64,000 bases of DNA, from the NCBI GenBank assembly GCA_050084515.1, contig CM114271.1, forward strand, positions 29,202,001 to 29,266,000, in the 5' to 3' direction. Under the pieces are notes generated by a model that saw only the letters and a list, made by a program, of their open reading frames with translations, was not told where the DNA came from and did no database searches. The position numbers and the translations under genes were made by a program. Source of the stretch: Blasia pusilla. Its lineage: Eukaryota; Marchantiophyta; Marchantiopsida; Blasiales. Position 1 is the stretch's first letter; each line of letters starts with the position of its first letter. Shown here piece by piece: positions 48,380 through 60,612 of the stretch.

Positions 48380-51300
48380 ATGTATAAGTACGATCGCGAT
48401 GCAGGCGGAGGCTGGGGACCATCTTCATTATAGCTAGATCTACCAGCAAAAAGCTCATGGTAGCACTCTGCGCCACACTTGCAAGAAAAGATTGGGCTTG
48501 AAAACACATTTAACGATCGATTCTAGCTTGCTCGGCCGTAGAACTTCGAAATTCGAACCTAGATCTAACTCTATCAGAAGCTTCCATTCGCACTGTGAGA
48601 TAAATAGGGAGCGCTTTCTTAGATTGATACCGACTTGAGCATTTCAGATGTCGTGAATTAGATTCGTGCGTAGACTTATATATAATCATGATAGGTTAGT
48701 CGGAGCGGCTCGGATTAGATCGGACAAAAAGTTCACGAGATCTGAAATCCAAAAATTATCTGCCGGGACGTAGGGTATCTAGCTTGCAGGCACTTCGCTT
48801 AGATGTAGATCCCCAGTTCAAGAGTGTAGAATTGCAGGCTCAGATTACAAGTCCTACTTTTGGTCACTCCAAAACTTGTCCTTTGAGCCTTCGAAAGTTC
48901 AGTACTTCATCTCATTGCGTGGGAAAACATTTCCTTTCATTTCCATTTAGTTATTACATTGATCGATGTGTGCACATATATATTCATGAGCATGAAACAA
49001 TTAATGAACTAAAGATGATCGATAAAATGTGTAATACTTCCAAGTTCCTTAAGTTGTCGGCATTGCCGATTCTATTCCATTTGTAGCAGCTACAGCTCTC
49101 GTCCACGGAAGTACATATGGGGCCGTCATAGATATAGACTGTATTTTCGCAATGTGGGCTTAGTTTGCAGCTAAGTCCAGGGCTGACCACTATCGTACGT
49201 TATCAGAAGGCATAAAGATCGTGCCAGACTAGAGAACGTTAAGGAACACTAGTGCGTAAGTGAGGTCTTGCAGAGTATGAATACATCTAAAATAAGAATA
49301 TATACACTGTCGGTCCCTCCCTACTTTATGGCCGACCCAGCTGGACGGATTAGTCTCCCAAACTGTGCCAGGTCGATCCGACGCTACCTCTTGCATGCAT
49401 GGAAACGCCATTATATATAGTGTCCAGTCGAGAGTACAGCACTGGCTAAGAATAAGCATAAGAGCTGTGTAGGATAACTTTAGGTCTTCGACAGAACTCA
49501 TATATGTAAACATTTATTTCAGAGATACACATGTTTCGTGCTCCATATGTAGATGACGTGCCGACGTTTAAAAACCTAGCTGTGACAAAAGGATGGTCCG
49601 ATCGAGAATGTTATCGAGTCCAAGTGATCTACCAGGCCGTAGTTGATCTGCAGGTGAGTTGATATAATTAACGTCGTTGGAACTCTTGGAAATCTATGTA
49701 CACGCCACTCGTTAGGTTAACTCCTTAGGACTCCTTGCTTCCAACCCGCGTGACATACAACGCATACAACTTTAATCATTAGGTTAAGAGTCTTGTTTCA
49801 AATCCCGTACATGCGACGCATATCAATTGGCAACAAGATCATGGCTAGCCATGATCTTCTAGAGTCTGGACTAATTATCCGTGTTGAAATTGTCTCCCTA
49901 TGAGAGGAACGTTTCGGAGAGCTTTCAAATTTGAATTACTGAAAATATTTTGAAACATGACTGAATTTAAAGAAATCTCCAATTGGTGAATTCATGTATC
50001 TCTAGAAATGTATTGTTTCTAGGACGGCTCCATTCAAATGTACCTCCGAGTCAGAAGAGGGTTCCGCATATCTGTTGTTTCCCTACGTACGCGTACGGAT
50101 TTAAGAATGCCAGAGTCGATATCGATCCGACATCGTTAGGTATATCTGCTCGCCTGTCTATATGCCGGCGCGTAGATATATCGACCGGCGATGGTTCCAA
50201 AGATGCGTTTGTCGACGTGCGCATGCTTTGCTCTCGAGCACTGTTGAGGACGGCTTGAATTTGTTACCCTACGATATCGAGTCATCGGCACTGCCCAGTG
50301 CGCACAGCTCTCAAAGCATGAGGGTCTGAATTCTACCAACTACGATGCGCGAGGTCCGGACGTTGTTTGACTCGCTTCTCTGGGACAAGTACGGCTGACG
50401 ATTGCTGATCCATAAGTCGTTAACTTGGATGTGTATATACACATCAAGTGAAGGGAGGTTCTGAAACCAACTGGCAGATAGATTCATAATCATATCATCA
50501 CATATACAACAGCGAAGAGAAGCATCTGCACCAAGTGTTCCATCCACAAAAATGCTCATGAGACGGGCCTGTACAGGAACAATATTTGACTTTTGGGGGC
50601 GTCAGTTGTCCTTCAATTGCATGGGCCGATCCTCGATAGGCTATCCCACCCAACTACAGTATCATCCAAATCCGGATTTTGAACTCTACATTCGCGCGTC
50701 TACAGCTCTAGCTCGTGGGTTCAAAAACCGATGGCAAGTGCCAGACAGCTAAATCGCGCTGCATATTTTCTAACGAGTAGTTCACAGGGGATGGGGTCTG
50801 CAAAGGACTTGGGTGACCGTCCACTGCTTTCATGAGTGTAGTGAGAACTGCCAAACTTGTCTAGAGTATACGGGCCGTGCGGGAGGACTACGGCCCATCA
50901 CTGTGAGTGTGCTTAACATTTACTCACAACACGACACACGACGCTTGGGTTGTATTATGGTTGTACATCCCCATGTCACTTAGACCAACAATAAGTGTTT
51001 GCAGGGGAGTCCGCAAAATGGAATAAAACACAACATCATTACATGTCCTCGTGAACTAATATTAGGTTGTTTGTCACTCCGGATGTACTATTAGGGTTAT
51101 TCAAAGCCATGAGCATAAAATATTGGGAAGTGTTACCAGGGTTGTTTATCCGGGGTTGCTTGCTTTCTATAGACTTTACAGAGTGTGATCGCACGGGCAA
51201 CTCGGAGGCGTAGTGCTATGCATGAGTAGCAAACACATGGGGGACCACCCCACGGTATGGAAAGTTTCAAAATTTGTTTGAAAATTTCGGCACGGTGTCT

Positions 51301-51600
51301 TGCATCTTCTCTAAATTTTGATCATTTATTATATTAAAGTTTTTATAGATTCTTTAGGAAAGAATTCTTCTTAACGAAGAAAAGATTATTTATACGAATT
51401 TTTCTAATATCCACATGGGTTTGTATATCCCATTTGGATTTTGGTTTTTTGTGTCAAAAGATCTAGGATGATATATCTAAGACAAGTTATTCCTATTTTG
51501 GGTTCATTTTGAATTATATAGAAAAACTAGTAATTGTTTCTTGTTAGTTTTTTTTAAACTAGAGTTTATTTAAAGTTTCTTTTTCGGGAATTCATTATCT
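48380..51600. other. Mostly non-coding; one weak two-exon candidate
   Basis: Apart from the candidate at 49531-50139, nothing recognisable. CpG-retaining composition continues to about 50.9 kb and then changes to AT-rich repeat-like DNA. Confidence 0.4.
49531..50139 (+). CDS. Speculative two-exon small protein (79 aa)
   Basis: Exon 1, 49531-49653, reads MFRAPYVDDVPTFKNLAVTK... and ends at a strong donor (CTGCAG/GTGAGT). An acceptor TGTTTCTAG at 50014-50022 allows an in-phase exon 50023-50136 (DGSIQMYLRVRRGFRISVV) ending at TAG 50137. The evidence is only open frames and splice-site quality; no homology is recognised. Confidence 0.2.
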
Positions 51601-51639
51601 TTTTGTTCAACTTTTTTTTCATGAGATTGAAGAATTATG

Positions 51640-52000
51640 GTCCTACTTGTCTTGTGAGTAATTCAAAATTTTCTTTAGGAAAGTGGTTTTGGTTTGACAT
51701 GACAAAGAGAGAGACATGTATGTAGTGTTGAAGAATTTTGACACAAGATTTTACAAATTTTTCGGTTGAGAATGAGAGCTCTACATTGTGGAAATTTTGG
51801 AAATTTAGAGCAAGAGCTTAATGTTGCTGTTGGTTTTTCAGTTTGGGGACCATGTTCCCTGTTCAACGACTCATGTGAATACTCACTAGAGAAAAGTTCT
51901 ATTGATTTGTTGTTCCTATTTAAGGATTTTTGTAAACTAGTCAAGCTCATAAAAGTGCATTATTGAAAAAATCTGGGCTTTGAGTATGGAAATAAGATCC
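51640..52000. repeat. LTR-like direct repeat, left copy
   Basis: This stretch (GGTTTGACAT...GAGAGACATGT, then TTTTTCAGTTTGGGGACC...ACTCACTAGAG) aligns imperfectly with 56030-56420 in the same orientation. The two may be the remains of the LTRs of the degenerate minus-strand Gypsy element between them. Confidence 0.5.
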
Positions 52001-52689
52001 ATCATAGAAGGGCTCTTGAGAGCACATATTAGATTAATTTATTTTTTAATTTCCAGATCTGAATTCTATGTGAAAGAAATCAGTATTGAAGTGTTGCCAA
52101 AATTTTGGTATATTTTAGGCCGCGAGATACATGAACACTATTGCCAACATCGGATTCAATCAATGAGAAATTCAATATTGAATTCATGATGATGAACATC
52201 CACAAGTCATGCAAATAGCTTGGCCAAAAAATTGCTATTTTGACATGTGGGCTCGAATTCATGGCCTTTTACACTAGGCTATCATACTAAATGGCCATGG
52301 GTTTGCTATTAATTTTTAAAAAAATCCATTCATTCTCTATTCCTCGCCCTCGGCATGAGATTCCCTTTAAGTTCCTTCTTTAAAGGTGCCTCATTTGATT
52401 AGGACTCCACACTTTTCAGAGTGACTCCCCAATATTGGAACCCCCCTTAAATCCTTCTCAAATTACTTAGCTAAAATCAAGTGAGCAACATGTTTTACTT
52501 GATAAATCCTTAAAATTTGAAGAGGCAAATTTTCGTTGTGAATCTCAAGAATCTTCATGACATTTCTATCACCAAGAGGAAACCTCTATATGCCTTTGGC
52601 TGACCTATCATTATGATATTTCTATGCAAAACCTAAGTAATGAAATCATATCTTAGACTATGTTGACCGAGCTATATCCAAGAAAATTT

Positions 52690-53430
52690 TCCCTAGCGCT
52701 AAAATCATCTTTCTCTCATGGAATCACCATCTTCATGTTCAGCAGTTGGGTCAAGGTGGTTCCCAAGTGTCCATCTACATAGTTCGGATTACTCCATGTT
52801 GATTAGTGATACTCCTAACCATTCCAGCGCCTTAGGATCTAGGAAATTACAAGTTGCTCCCCTATCAATCAAAATAATCATAGATTTTCTTGCAATCAAC
52901 TACTCGACTAGAATTTGACCTTCAATAGCATTCTAATACTGTTTGGAGGGTCATCATCTTCCCTCAACTCATTTCTTGAAGGCTCTCTATCAATTATGTT
53001 GCAGGTAAAGGCATTAGCCCCCATTACTTGGTCAACCTCCATATATTTGGCCATTGATAATACTCGTTGTGGTGGCAGTTTGGACTTTCTCGCATTGGCT
53101 CTCATTGCTTTAGGGAAGTCTTGCTTGAAGTGGCTTGGATCTGTGCAAATATAACATTCTTCGGGTGCGGGTTCATTCGAGATCACTCCTTGCTTGGAAC
53201 TCGACGCTTTTTGGGTCTTGAATCTTTTGGGTTTTGACATCAGTTGTGGCCTAGTCTCTTTAAGTTTCCTCTTGTTAACCTTGCCATATTGTTCTTTTGC
53301 CTTTGTAGTAATTTTTGTGACTATCTTGTCTCTCTTTCCAAGACTCGGGTCCCTTGTTAGTAGTTGAGTCTCCATATCAATGGCGACCTTTAGCTTTGCA
53401 AACTTGGTTGCAAGAGTTGCACTCTTCTCC
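52690..53430 (-). pseudogene. Gypsy-type gag zinc knuckle and protease, degenerate
   Basis: The minus-strand frame 53375-52908 is Lys/Arg-rich (METQLLTRDPSLGKRDKIV...) and contains CYICTDPSHFKQDFPK, a CCHC knuckle with the last Cys changed to Asp. Continuing to lower coordinates, SMIILIDRGATCNFL and DPKALEWLGV match a retropepsin start (usually LIDSGATHNFI), with Ser to Arg at the active site and a stop just before it. No RT or integrase follows. It is a decayed internal fragment of a Ty3/Gypsy element. Confidence 0.75.
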
Positions 53431-54206
53431 CTCGGTTTACTTTTCGATTAATCCAAGCCTGCGTGGGCCATCGGGAGACCCCAAACTCATTATGCATGTG
53501 CGGACATGTTTTTCCTATGGATAGAAAAATCTATTTTTGTCTCAATTTTTGTGCAACCTTAGGGGCAGTTGAAAGTCCGCCATTTTTGGTTTGTGGCTAT
53601 CTTGTAAGTATTGCTACCATTGTTTGTGCGACTATCCTAATTATGATTCTTGTGCCAATATTGAGAGCTGCGAGACAATTGCATGGGAAGTTGCGCTTTG
53701 CAGCTACCTTGTGGTTAATAGGCACAAGGTAAATAGCTTGCGAGTGTCTTTCAACTATGGGGACTTTCAAACAACATGTGACTATGAGAAATCGCAATTC
53801 ATACCATAGTTGCAATTGTGGAAAAAATCACAAGATAGTCGTATGATGTCTACTCACAAATCATAAGAACAAGATGGCCAAAATTTTTACTCAGAATACT
53901 CTTGAAAGCAACTAGAAATCCCTTGGAGTGCAAGGAAACCAAAAACCCGAATATTTGATATTTATTTTCAAAATTTTCTCAAAACTTCCGTATTGAATAT
54001 GTGATCTGGAATATTTTACTAAACCTTGGATGCAAGATAGGAAATTAAAGCATGGTTGCACGGAAACGAACTTGTCTGTCCATAGGACGGACAAGCTCCA
54101 TAGAATGGGAGCCACCATCAGAGAATCATCAGTCGTCGTGGAAGACCCTCCACTCTATAATGGCTCTTGACATAATGACTTATGTCTGTCCACATGGGCC
54201 CGTGTT

Positions 54207-54229
54207 CCTAAACCCTAAACCCTAAACCC
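54207..54229. repeat. Telomere-type CCCTAAA tract in the foldback cluster
   Basis: CCTAAACCCTAAACCCTAAA plus CCC, just over three units. A reverse-complement copy (GGGTTTAGGGTTTAGG) sits at 55344-55359 in the inverted block. Confidence 0.9.
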
Positions 54230-54981
54230 ATGACGTAGATCTAGGCTTGGCTAGCCCGCACCCAATCCATCAACCATGGTTGCACAAAAACGGACAAGTC
54301 TAGACATGTCCACGGACATGGATTGCAAGACATGGAACCCACACTTATAGTTCATGATGAAAGGTGTGGCAAGGACGAGTAGGGCAATAATGGGGGAGGG
54401 AGTGGAGGTGGAGGTGGAGGTGGAGGGTCCGAGGAAGAAACGAGAGGGTATGGAATACGAAGGATAGTGGGGGAAATGAGAAAGAAGAGGAAGTTGAGAC
54501 CCACATGGACAAGTCCTTCCATAGGACGGACATAAGTCCACGGATATGGACATATCTATGGACACAGACTTGATCCACAAGTAAGCTTACGAGCAACCCA
54601 ACACCGGTTCTTGTCATCCATTTTGCTGGCCCCACCAAACCTATGCCTCACTCATAGAGGCCCACATCGAGCACGCCTGGTCCACCCTAAGCCCCCGCAA
54701 GGCACGCACTAGCCCAAGGCAAGATTACATCAGGCCCTCAAGACCCGCACTAGGCGGGCCTTCCTGGCCTCACCACATGTCTTGTGTGGGCTAGTGGGAA
54801 CTTTGCCCCGGCTTAGGGCGGCCAAGCAGGCTTGGTGCAAGCTATGCGTAGACTGCGGGCCAAGAAAAGGCTCATAGCTTGTACACCCATTCCATCCGTG
54901 CGCGCATCCCTTAATCCGAGCACGTACCCATTCCCTTGCCCCAAGCTTGTGTGGGCTATCGGGTATCAAGGAGGGGAGGGA

Positions 54982-55074
54982 GCATGGTTGCACGAAAACG
55001 AACTTGTCTGTCCATAGGACCCATTAGACATGTCCGTCCTATGGACATACAAGTTCATTTCCGTGCAACCATGC
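54982..55074. repeat. 93-nt foldback (GCATGGTTGCACG... arms)
   Basis: Arms of roughly 40 nt starting GCATGGTTGCACGAAAACGA and ending in its near reverse complement surround a short centre (CCATTAGACAT). Similar arm sequence occurs singly at 54051 and, diverged, at 38486, so this is a repeat family. Confidence 0.85.
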
Positions 55075-56029
55075 TTTAATTTCCTATCTTGCATCCAAGG
55101 TTTAGTAAAATATTCCAGATCACATATTCAATATGGAAGTTTTGAGTATGGAGTATGGAGTCCACCTCCACTCCCTCCCCCATTATTGCCCTACTCGTCC
55201 TTGCCACATCTTTCATCATGAACTATAAGTGTGGGTTCCACGTCTTGCAATCCATGTCCGTGGACATGTCTAGACTTGTCCGTTTTTGTGCAACCATGGT
55301 TGATGGATTGGGTGCGGGCTAGCCAAGCCTAGATCTATGTCATGGGTTTAGGGTTTAGGTAGGAACCCGGGCCCATGTGGACAGACATAAGTCCGTGGAT
55401 ACAAACTTTGTCCATGTGCAATCTTGAAGGCAAAAGATGAGATGCATCCCCCACCCTAATGCATGGAAATAACCTCCTTTCTTGCCTTTCTTGCCCTTGC
55501 CCCTCCCCCTCTTCTTTATGACCGCCATCCCTCCCCAAAAGATATCCTTCCCATAGGACAATGGTGTGTATGAGATACTAGGAACAACGTCAAGAAGAAG
55601 TCACCATGTTGAAGGGTAGAAAGACTATGGCCAGAATTACATTACGTTGGATGTCACGTCTTTTAGGATAGATCGGTGAGATCTAGTAGAGCGCCTTCGC
55701 AAGTAGTGGAGGACAAGCTCAGGAGGTCGAGGATGACTTTCTGAGGCCGCGGGAAACCTGAGAGAGCAGGTTTCCCCTTCGTTTCGGCTCATTTGGAGCC
55801 ATATTGAGAAACTTACTATTTTAGGTAAGTACCATTTTGAGTATATGGTCGACTTTGTATTTTTGGTAAGTGCCCCTTGACCTCCTACATTAGGTCAAGA
55901 GCCAAAGAGGTGACTTGGGAGCATAGGTTACCATGGAGAGAGCTTGGGAGAGGGGAGGGGTATACCTCAAGGAGAGAGATCTTGAGAACTTATTCTCTCT
56001 TTGTTGAACCTCTTGGCATGAGGCAATGG

Positions 56030-56420
56030 AGCTATGGTCTTGCTTGCCTTGTGTGTGTAACCTAAGCCTCTCATTAGGAGAGTGGGTTTGGTTTGACATT
56101 GAGAGAGACATGTGAGACTGCACACATTTGAGAGCTATGGTGTTAATAGATTGGATCTTGATTTACAAAGAGAGAATGAGATGAGTGAGAGAGCTTCATG
56201 TGAGAGCTCGCTGGTCACTCACTAGTTTTTCAGGTTGGGGATCGTATTCCTCATTCAGCGGTTCATGGGAGTGCTCACTGGAGTCGGAGCCGCCCATTTT
56301 TTATATTTCCTTTGCCGATTTTTCGTGTGGAAGAGTGGCGCGCGGAAGCGCTGCCCAATTGTTGATAGGGATTGAGTATGGGGGCGAATTTCCCCATGCT
56401 CTCGGGAGCACCATGTAGCT
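56030..56420. repeat. LTR-like direct repeat, right copy
   Basis: Matches 51640-52000 imperfectly: GGTTTGACATTGAGAGAGAC, then TTTTTCAGGTTGGGGATCG and GCTCACTGGAG. See the left copy. Confidence 0.5.
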
Positions 56421-57059
56421 TGCTGATTTTTATTTTCACAAGTTTTACATTTTTGTTGGGAGAAATCAGGGCGGAAGCGCTGCCAAATTTATGTAGGAGA
56501 AAGAGACGTTGGGCTTTACAATAGTCCCCGTTTTCGTGTCGAGAATCTTTCTTCGAGCAAGGGCGGGCCTTCTAGCTGCGGTAGATGCGGTCGATGCAAG
56601 GTGAACTCTCTAATAAGTTCTCCTTTTTCAATACAAAATTATGATGTACACTCTCCATTCTCTCACGCCAATGTATCACAAATGGAAGTCGAGGCGATCA
56701 CTTCTTCAGTAACATCGGACCCGAAATTCCTAACTATAAAATCAATATAAACTATTTTACGTTTGTACACGAGGAAGATAGCACAACTAGTGTTAAACCC
56801 TACTTGACCAGGCCTATTGACATCCATGGATCGCTATATAAGGACATACAAAGTACAATCCCATGTCCTTCCATATGTGACGATAGGAAGAATCACCGGA
56901 GTTGGAGTTTGCATGACCTGGTTCATGAACGCCTCCCCAAAGTGATAAACTAAATAGCGAGTGAACCAGTGCCTATCTACAAAGAGTACCTTGACATGGT
57001 AAGGATTGAGGAAAGGAAAGTCGGGCACAACTCGTGCTCCACCCCTATCCATGCTTTGT

Positions 57060-58990
57060 GGACATTCTCTACTCTCCTCAAGAATGGGTTTTGGCGGAGT
57101 TATTCTCCCAAGAGGGGTAATCCACTCTCATTGGGAAAGTAACAAGCCAAAACATCCGCTATTTTAGTATGACTAAACTCTTCTACGGTGACAAACCTCT
57201 CATCCCCCCACACACACACATCACACTCTAGAAACCTCTCGAAGAATAGACCATGATCAAGTTACTCTCCCAAGAGGGGTGATCCACTCTCATTGGAAGA
57301 GCAAGCAATCCCAAAGCCATACACTCAAGAGAGACACGAGAGACTCAAGATGTGAAATAGAAGGTGATGAACCCTTGAAGGTCCCTCCTCTTTATATACT
57401 CACAAGGGATCCACAAGAGTACGAAATAGAGCTTATCTTATCTTGTGCCACATGGCTTCCTCTCAAGGCTTAGCCAATCACATTTTGACACAAGTAGATT
57501 TCCTCTTATCTCTTCCAAAATATCCTCTTTTACCCACATGATATTTTCCAAATTACCCCAACTAACCTAGCCACCAACCAAGACTACTTTTGCTTTTCAT
57601 TAAACAACTACTTTACTTTTATAAAGTCATCTTTTATTTATTACCTCCTTTTCCTAAAGTTGGGCCCACATAAAAGAGGCACCATAAAGAGGTTTAAACA
57701 TAAGAATCTCCTTTTTCTAAGCCAATTTACTTAATACTAATGAAACTCTATCTAACACTTAATGACGAAAGAGTTTACACACGTTGATTTTACTATACGA
57801 CACCGTTAGTTTTTACTAGAATGTCCGATTCAAATATTTTTTGACGCCGTTGTAGATCGTAAAGCTGTGCACGCTGTGCAATAGACAATGTGCAATTTAA
57901 AGTTGCGAGAAAAAAGTTATGGTCAATCTTGCAAAATTGCCATTGCTAGGCAATTTTTAGGGTTAAATTGTTCAAACCCTAAACCAGCCGCCGTCGCCGT
58001 GACGTTCAACCATCACCATCAACAGTCAACCGTCATCGTCAATGATCCACCGTCCACCGTCGGCCACTGCCGCCGCCGCCGAGCGCTGCTCAGAGCCTCG
58101 TTTGGCCGTTTTCCACCCTTGGATGCCATTGCCGCCATTATAGAGTGGAGGGTCTTCCACGACGAGTGATGATTCTCTGACTTGCGCGGCCACCACGTAC
58201 TTTGTTTTGGCCGCCACCGTCATCGCAGTTTTGTCATCAACCAGTGATGGCAGGTGACCTCGGGTTATGGCGTTTGAGTTTTCATTTCATGCTGCTGTGT
58301 TGTGATTGGTAGCCGCTCGACGAGGATCGAGTACCGTGCCGTGACGCCCGTAGCCGCAACGCGTCGTCGATTGCCGCACTGTGCCGCTCGTGGTCGCACC
58401 GCACCGTCTCGATCATGGAGCCGCTCCTTCACTAAGGAGCAGAGCATGGGAATTTTTGATGCCGAGGGTATGCCACCGAGTGCCGCACCCTATTCTCGAG
58501 TGTCGTGCCGTTTGTAGCCGTTCCGTGCCGCACAGGACCGCTGGACCTGCACCGCACATCGAGGAGGTTTGAGCGGCGTTAGTTCGAGAGGAGTACAAAT
58601 TGCTGATTGGAGAAGTTGTCTTCACGACCAAGTTGGGATCGAGATTTGCACTTGCCGAGGAGCGATATCGACATTATTTTCAGGCTACCCATTCTAGTCT
58701 CTTACCCTGCAGGTGTGAGGGATTTCTAGGTATTGGAAAGTTATTTGGGATATTGGGTTTCGTGCTGCTGATGCTGAGAGCATCGATGATGTATGGGTTT
58801 AGTGGACTTTCACGGCTTCTTGTACACTACTTCAAACGTAAAGAAACGACACACCAAAAGCTATGACGCTAAGCTTCAGTGATTCATGGCCCTGATAGTT
58901 CGTAGCTTCATCATTCGTGTGGACTACTTGGTTCTTACATGTGTTTTTATGGTTACAGACAGCCCGATAAACAAGACTAATGATCGGAAT
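57060..58990. other. No gene recognised; short duplications and a GC-rich leader-like patch
   Basis: TCTCCCAAGAGGGGTAATCC at about 57105 recurs as TCTCCCAAGAGGGGTGATCC at about 57265. A GC- and CpG-rich patch at 57.98-58.6 kb may be the untranslated leader or LTR of the downstream element. At 58135-58178 lies a 43-bp inverted match to 54120-54165. Confidence 0.45.
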
Positions 58991-59184
58991 TTCAATTGAA
59001 TTGGGCTAAATGAACTCCGAGATAGGTCGACTGTGGCACCACAAGCTCAGGGAGGATACAAGGAGGCCATGCCATAGAGACGTGCGACCGCTACGATTAC
59101 TTAGCAGCAACCGCTACGATTACTAGTTGGTCATGTGGTGGAGCCCATCATCAAGGTGATTGCAATCGTCAGAGTCATGGATGT

Positions 59185-59748
59185 GTGCCTCAGCATGGAG
59201 GAGGAGATGGTGCTGCACCAGGAGGTTATAAGTGTGACTATTGTCAGAGGTATGGTCACACACGTGCCAAGTGTTTCAGTTTACACCTTGAGTTACATCC
59301 GGACCGAGGGCCAGAGAGGGCACCAGAGCGAGTAGCCGGTCCAGGTGGGCCTAGAGATCGTGCACCAGGTGGTCCCGTTGGGGGACGAGGAGCTGGAGTT
59401 GCTCATGGAGGAGGTAGAGTCCCACCACCTAGACACGTCGAGGGAGACGCCGAGCGTGAGGCTGGGATGGTTGCTCAGATACAGCAACTACATGAGCAAA
59501 TTGCCGCTATGACATTGAGGTTACCCGATGCCGGATCCGTGGCATCGACATCATATGGAGCAGCCAGAGATATGGAGGATCCTAGTTGGATGTGCGGGGT
59601 TGCCCAGATGGAGGTCGCTATAGATGTGACGCGTGGAGCAGCCGCAGAGTTGGATCCACAACAAGGGGAAGCCACGAAAGAGACTAGACTTCCTCAGTCT
59701 TTCACGTTGTCCGAGGCGATGAGGACCCCATTGATGGGTCCTGATTAG
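59185..59748 (+). CDS. Gag C-terminal part with CCHC zinc knuckle
   Basis: The frame contains YKCDYCQRYGHTRAKCFSLH near its start, an exact C-x2-C-x4-H-x4-C knuckle that binds RNA in retroelement Gag. A Gly/Arg/Pro-rich stretch follows, then a short helical segment (MVAQIQQLHEQIAAMTLRL). It ends with a stop at 59746-59748. The N-terminal capsid portion upstream is not recognisable, and the start used here is only the beginning of the open frame. Confidence 0.75.
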   Translation: MPQHGGGDGAAPGGYKCDYCQRYGHTRAKCFSLHLELHPDRGPERAPERVAGPGGPRDRAPGGPVGGRGAGVAHGGGRVPPPRHVEGDAEREAGMVAQIQQLHEQIAAMTLRLPDAGSVASTSYGAARDMEDPSWMCGVAQMEVAIDVTRGAAAELDPQQGEATKETRLPQSFTLSEAMRTPLMGPD

Positions 59749-60199
59749 AGTTCCTGGAGAGTTGGTGATGTTATTGGTGTGCAGGCACGGAGGGTAATGG
59801 GAGAAACAAGTGCGACGGCTCCTATTGTTGATGCTCAGGAGGAGCATGTGTCGAGTACGATGTTGGGGGCGGCCACGATGGTATACCGTGCTCTGCTATT
59901 TTCTGCTTCGGATGTTATGACATTAGGAGGTACATCCGTTGAGGTGTTTCGGCTGGCCACTATGCTATGTGAGCGTTGAGTTGGAGTTCCTGCATCACGT
60001 TCAGAGGTGATTGCAAAAGAGGTGATGGACCTGCCCTTGGAGCGGATGCTCAGGCCATCCACGTCAGATTAATGGCACGCTACGGTTGCTAGGATGGCGA
60101 AGATGCCCGCTAGACCCGCGATAGAGCGTGCCATGGCTTCTCTTGGTGTTGTGTTGTTGGATAAGCGGGACAGGTCTTCCAGTTGGTGAGTCCCGTAGG

Positions 60200-60612
60200 T
60201 AGAGCTTTTAGTCCGTAGTGCGTCTTGTTGCATTTAGGAGCACAACCCTTGATGTTGGGGAAAACGTCATTAAGAGGATTGGGCTTGACGAGAGCCGATG
60301 TGGAGCGTTGTCCATTCTGGATACATACATCCTTGGGTGGAGCAAATACCACACAGTATATCACCTGACATGAGGTCTTTGTGAGGATTTGCCCGAGACA
60401 TCCTACAGATGAGTACGTAAGATGTGCGAGCCAAGACGATAGTGACTGATGCAGAGTCCTATGACGTCTTGGTTGGTGGATCAGTGTTATATCCGATGGG
60501 GTTTTCCGTGGATTATTGGGAGGAGTCAACATCCAACAGACCAGGATGGCAGTCAGGTGATGGGCGCCTTAGCTCATTACCCGTTCGATTCACAGTTGCA
60601 GTGATCGAGGGA
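60200..60612 (+). pseudogene. Retropepsin-like protease, active site lost
   Basis: Near 60222 a frame reads VLLHLGAQPLMLGK where related elements have a D-S/T-G-A active site, so the catalytic Asp is His here. It continues LRGLGLTRADVERCPFWIHT and SLGGANTTQYIT, then a stop. In another frame from 60424 comes TDAESYDVLVGGSVLYPMGF and NRPGWQSGDGRLSSLPVRF, the C-terminal half of the same domain. Two frames and a changed catalytic residue mean it is not functional. Confidence 0.7.

Larger units (their letters stand above)
53940..55400. repeat. Cluster of inverted repeats of a foldback or MITE-like family
   Basis: Block L1 (about 53985-54090: ...GATCTGGAATATTTTACTAA..., GCATGGTTGCACGGAAACGA) recurs inverted at about 55035-55147. 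Block L2 (about 54205-54420, including a telomere-like tract and a GGAGGTGGAGG run) recurs inverted at about 55150-55360. The order L1-L2...L1'-L2' is not that of a simple palindrome. A further perfect-looking foldback lies at 54982-55074. Words such as GTCCATAGGACGGACA recur throughout. No protein-coding capacity is seen. Confidence 0.8.

Noticed and set aside
56834-57052. A 72-codon minus-strand frame (MDRGGARVVPDFPFLNPYHV) as a gene
   Set aside because: It reads protein-like but is short, without splice context or a known domain, and sits among LTR-like repeats; support was insufficient.
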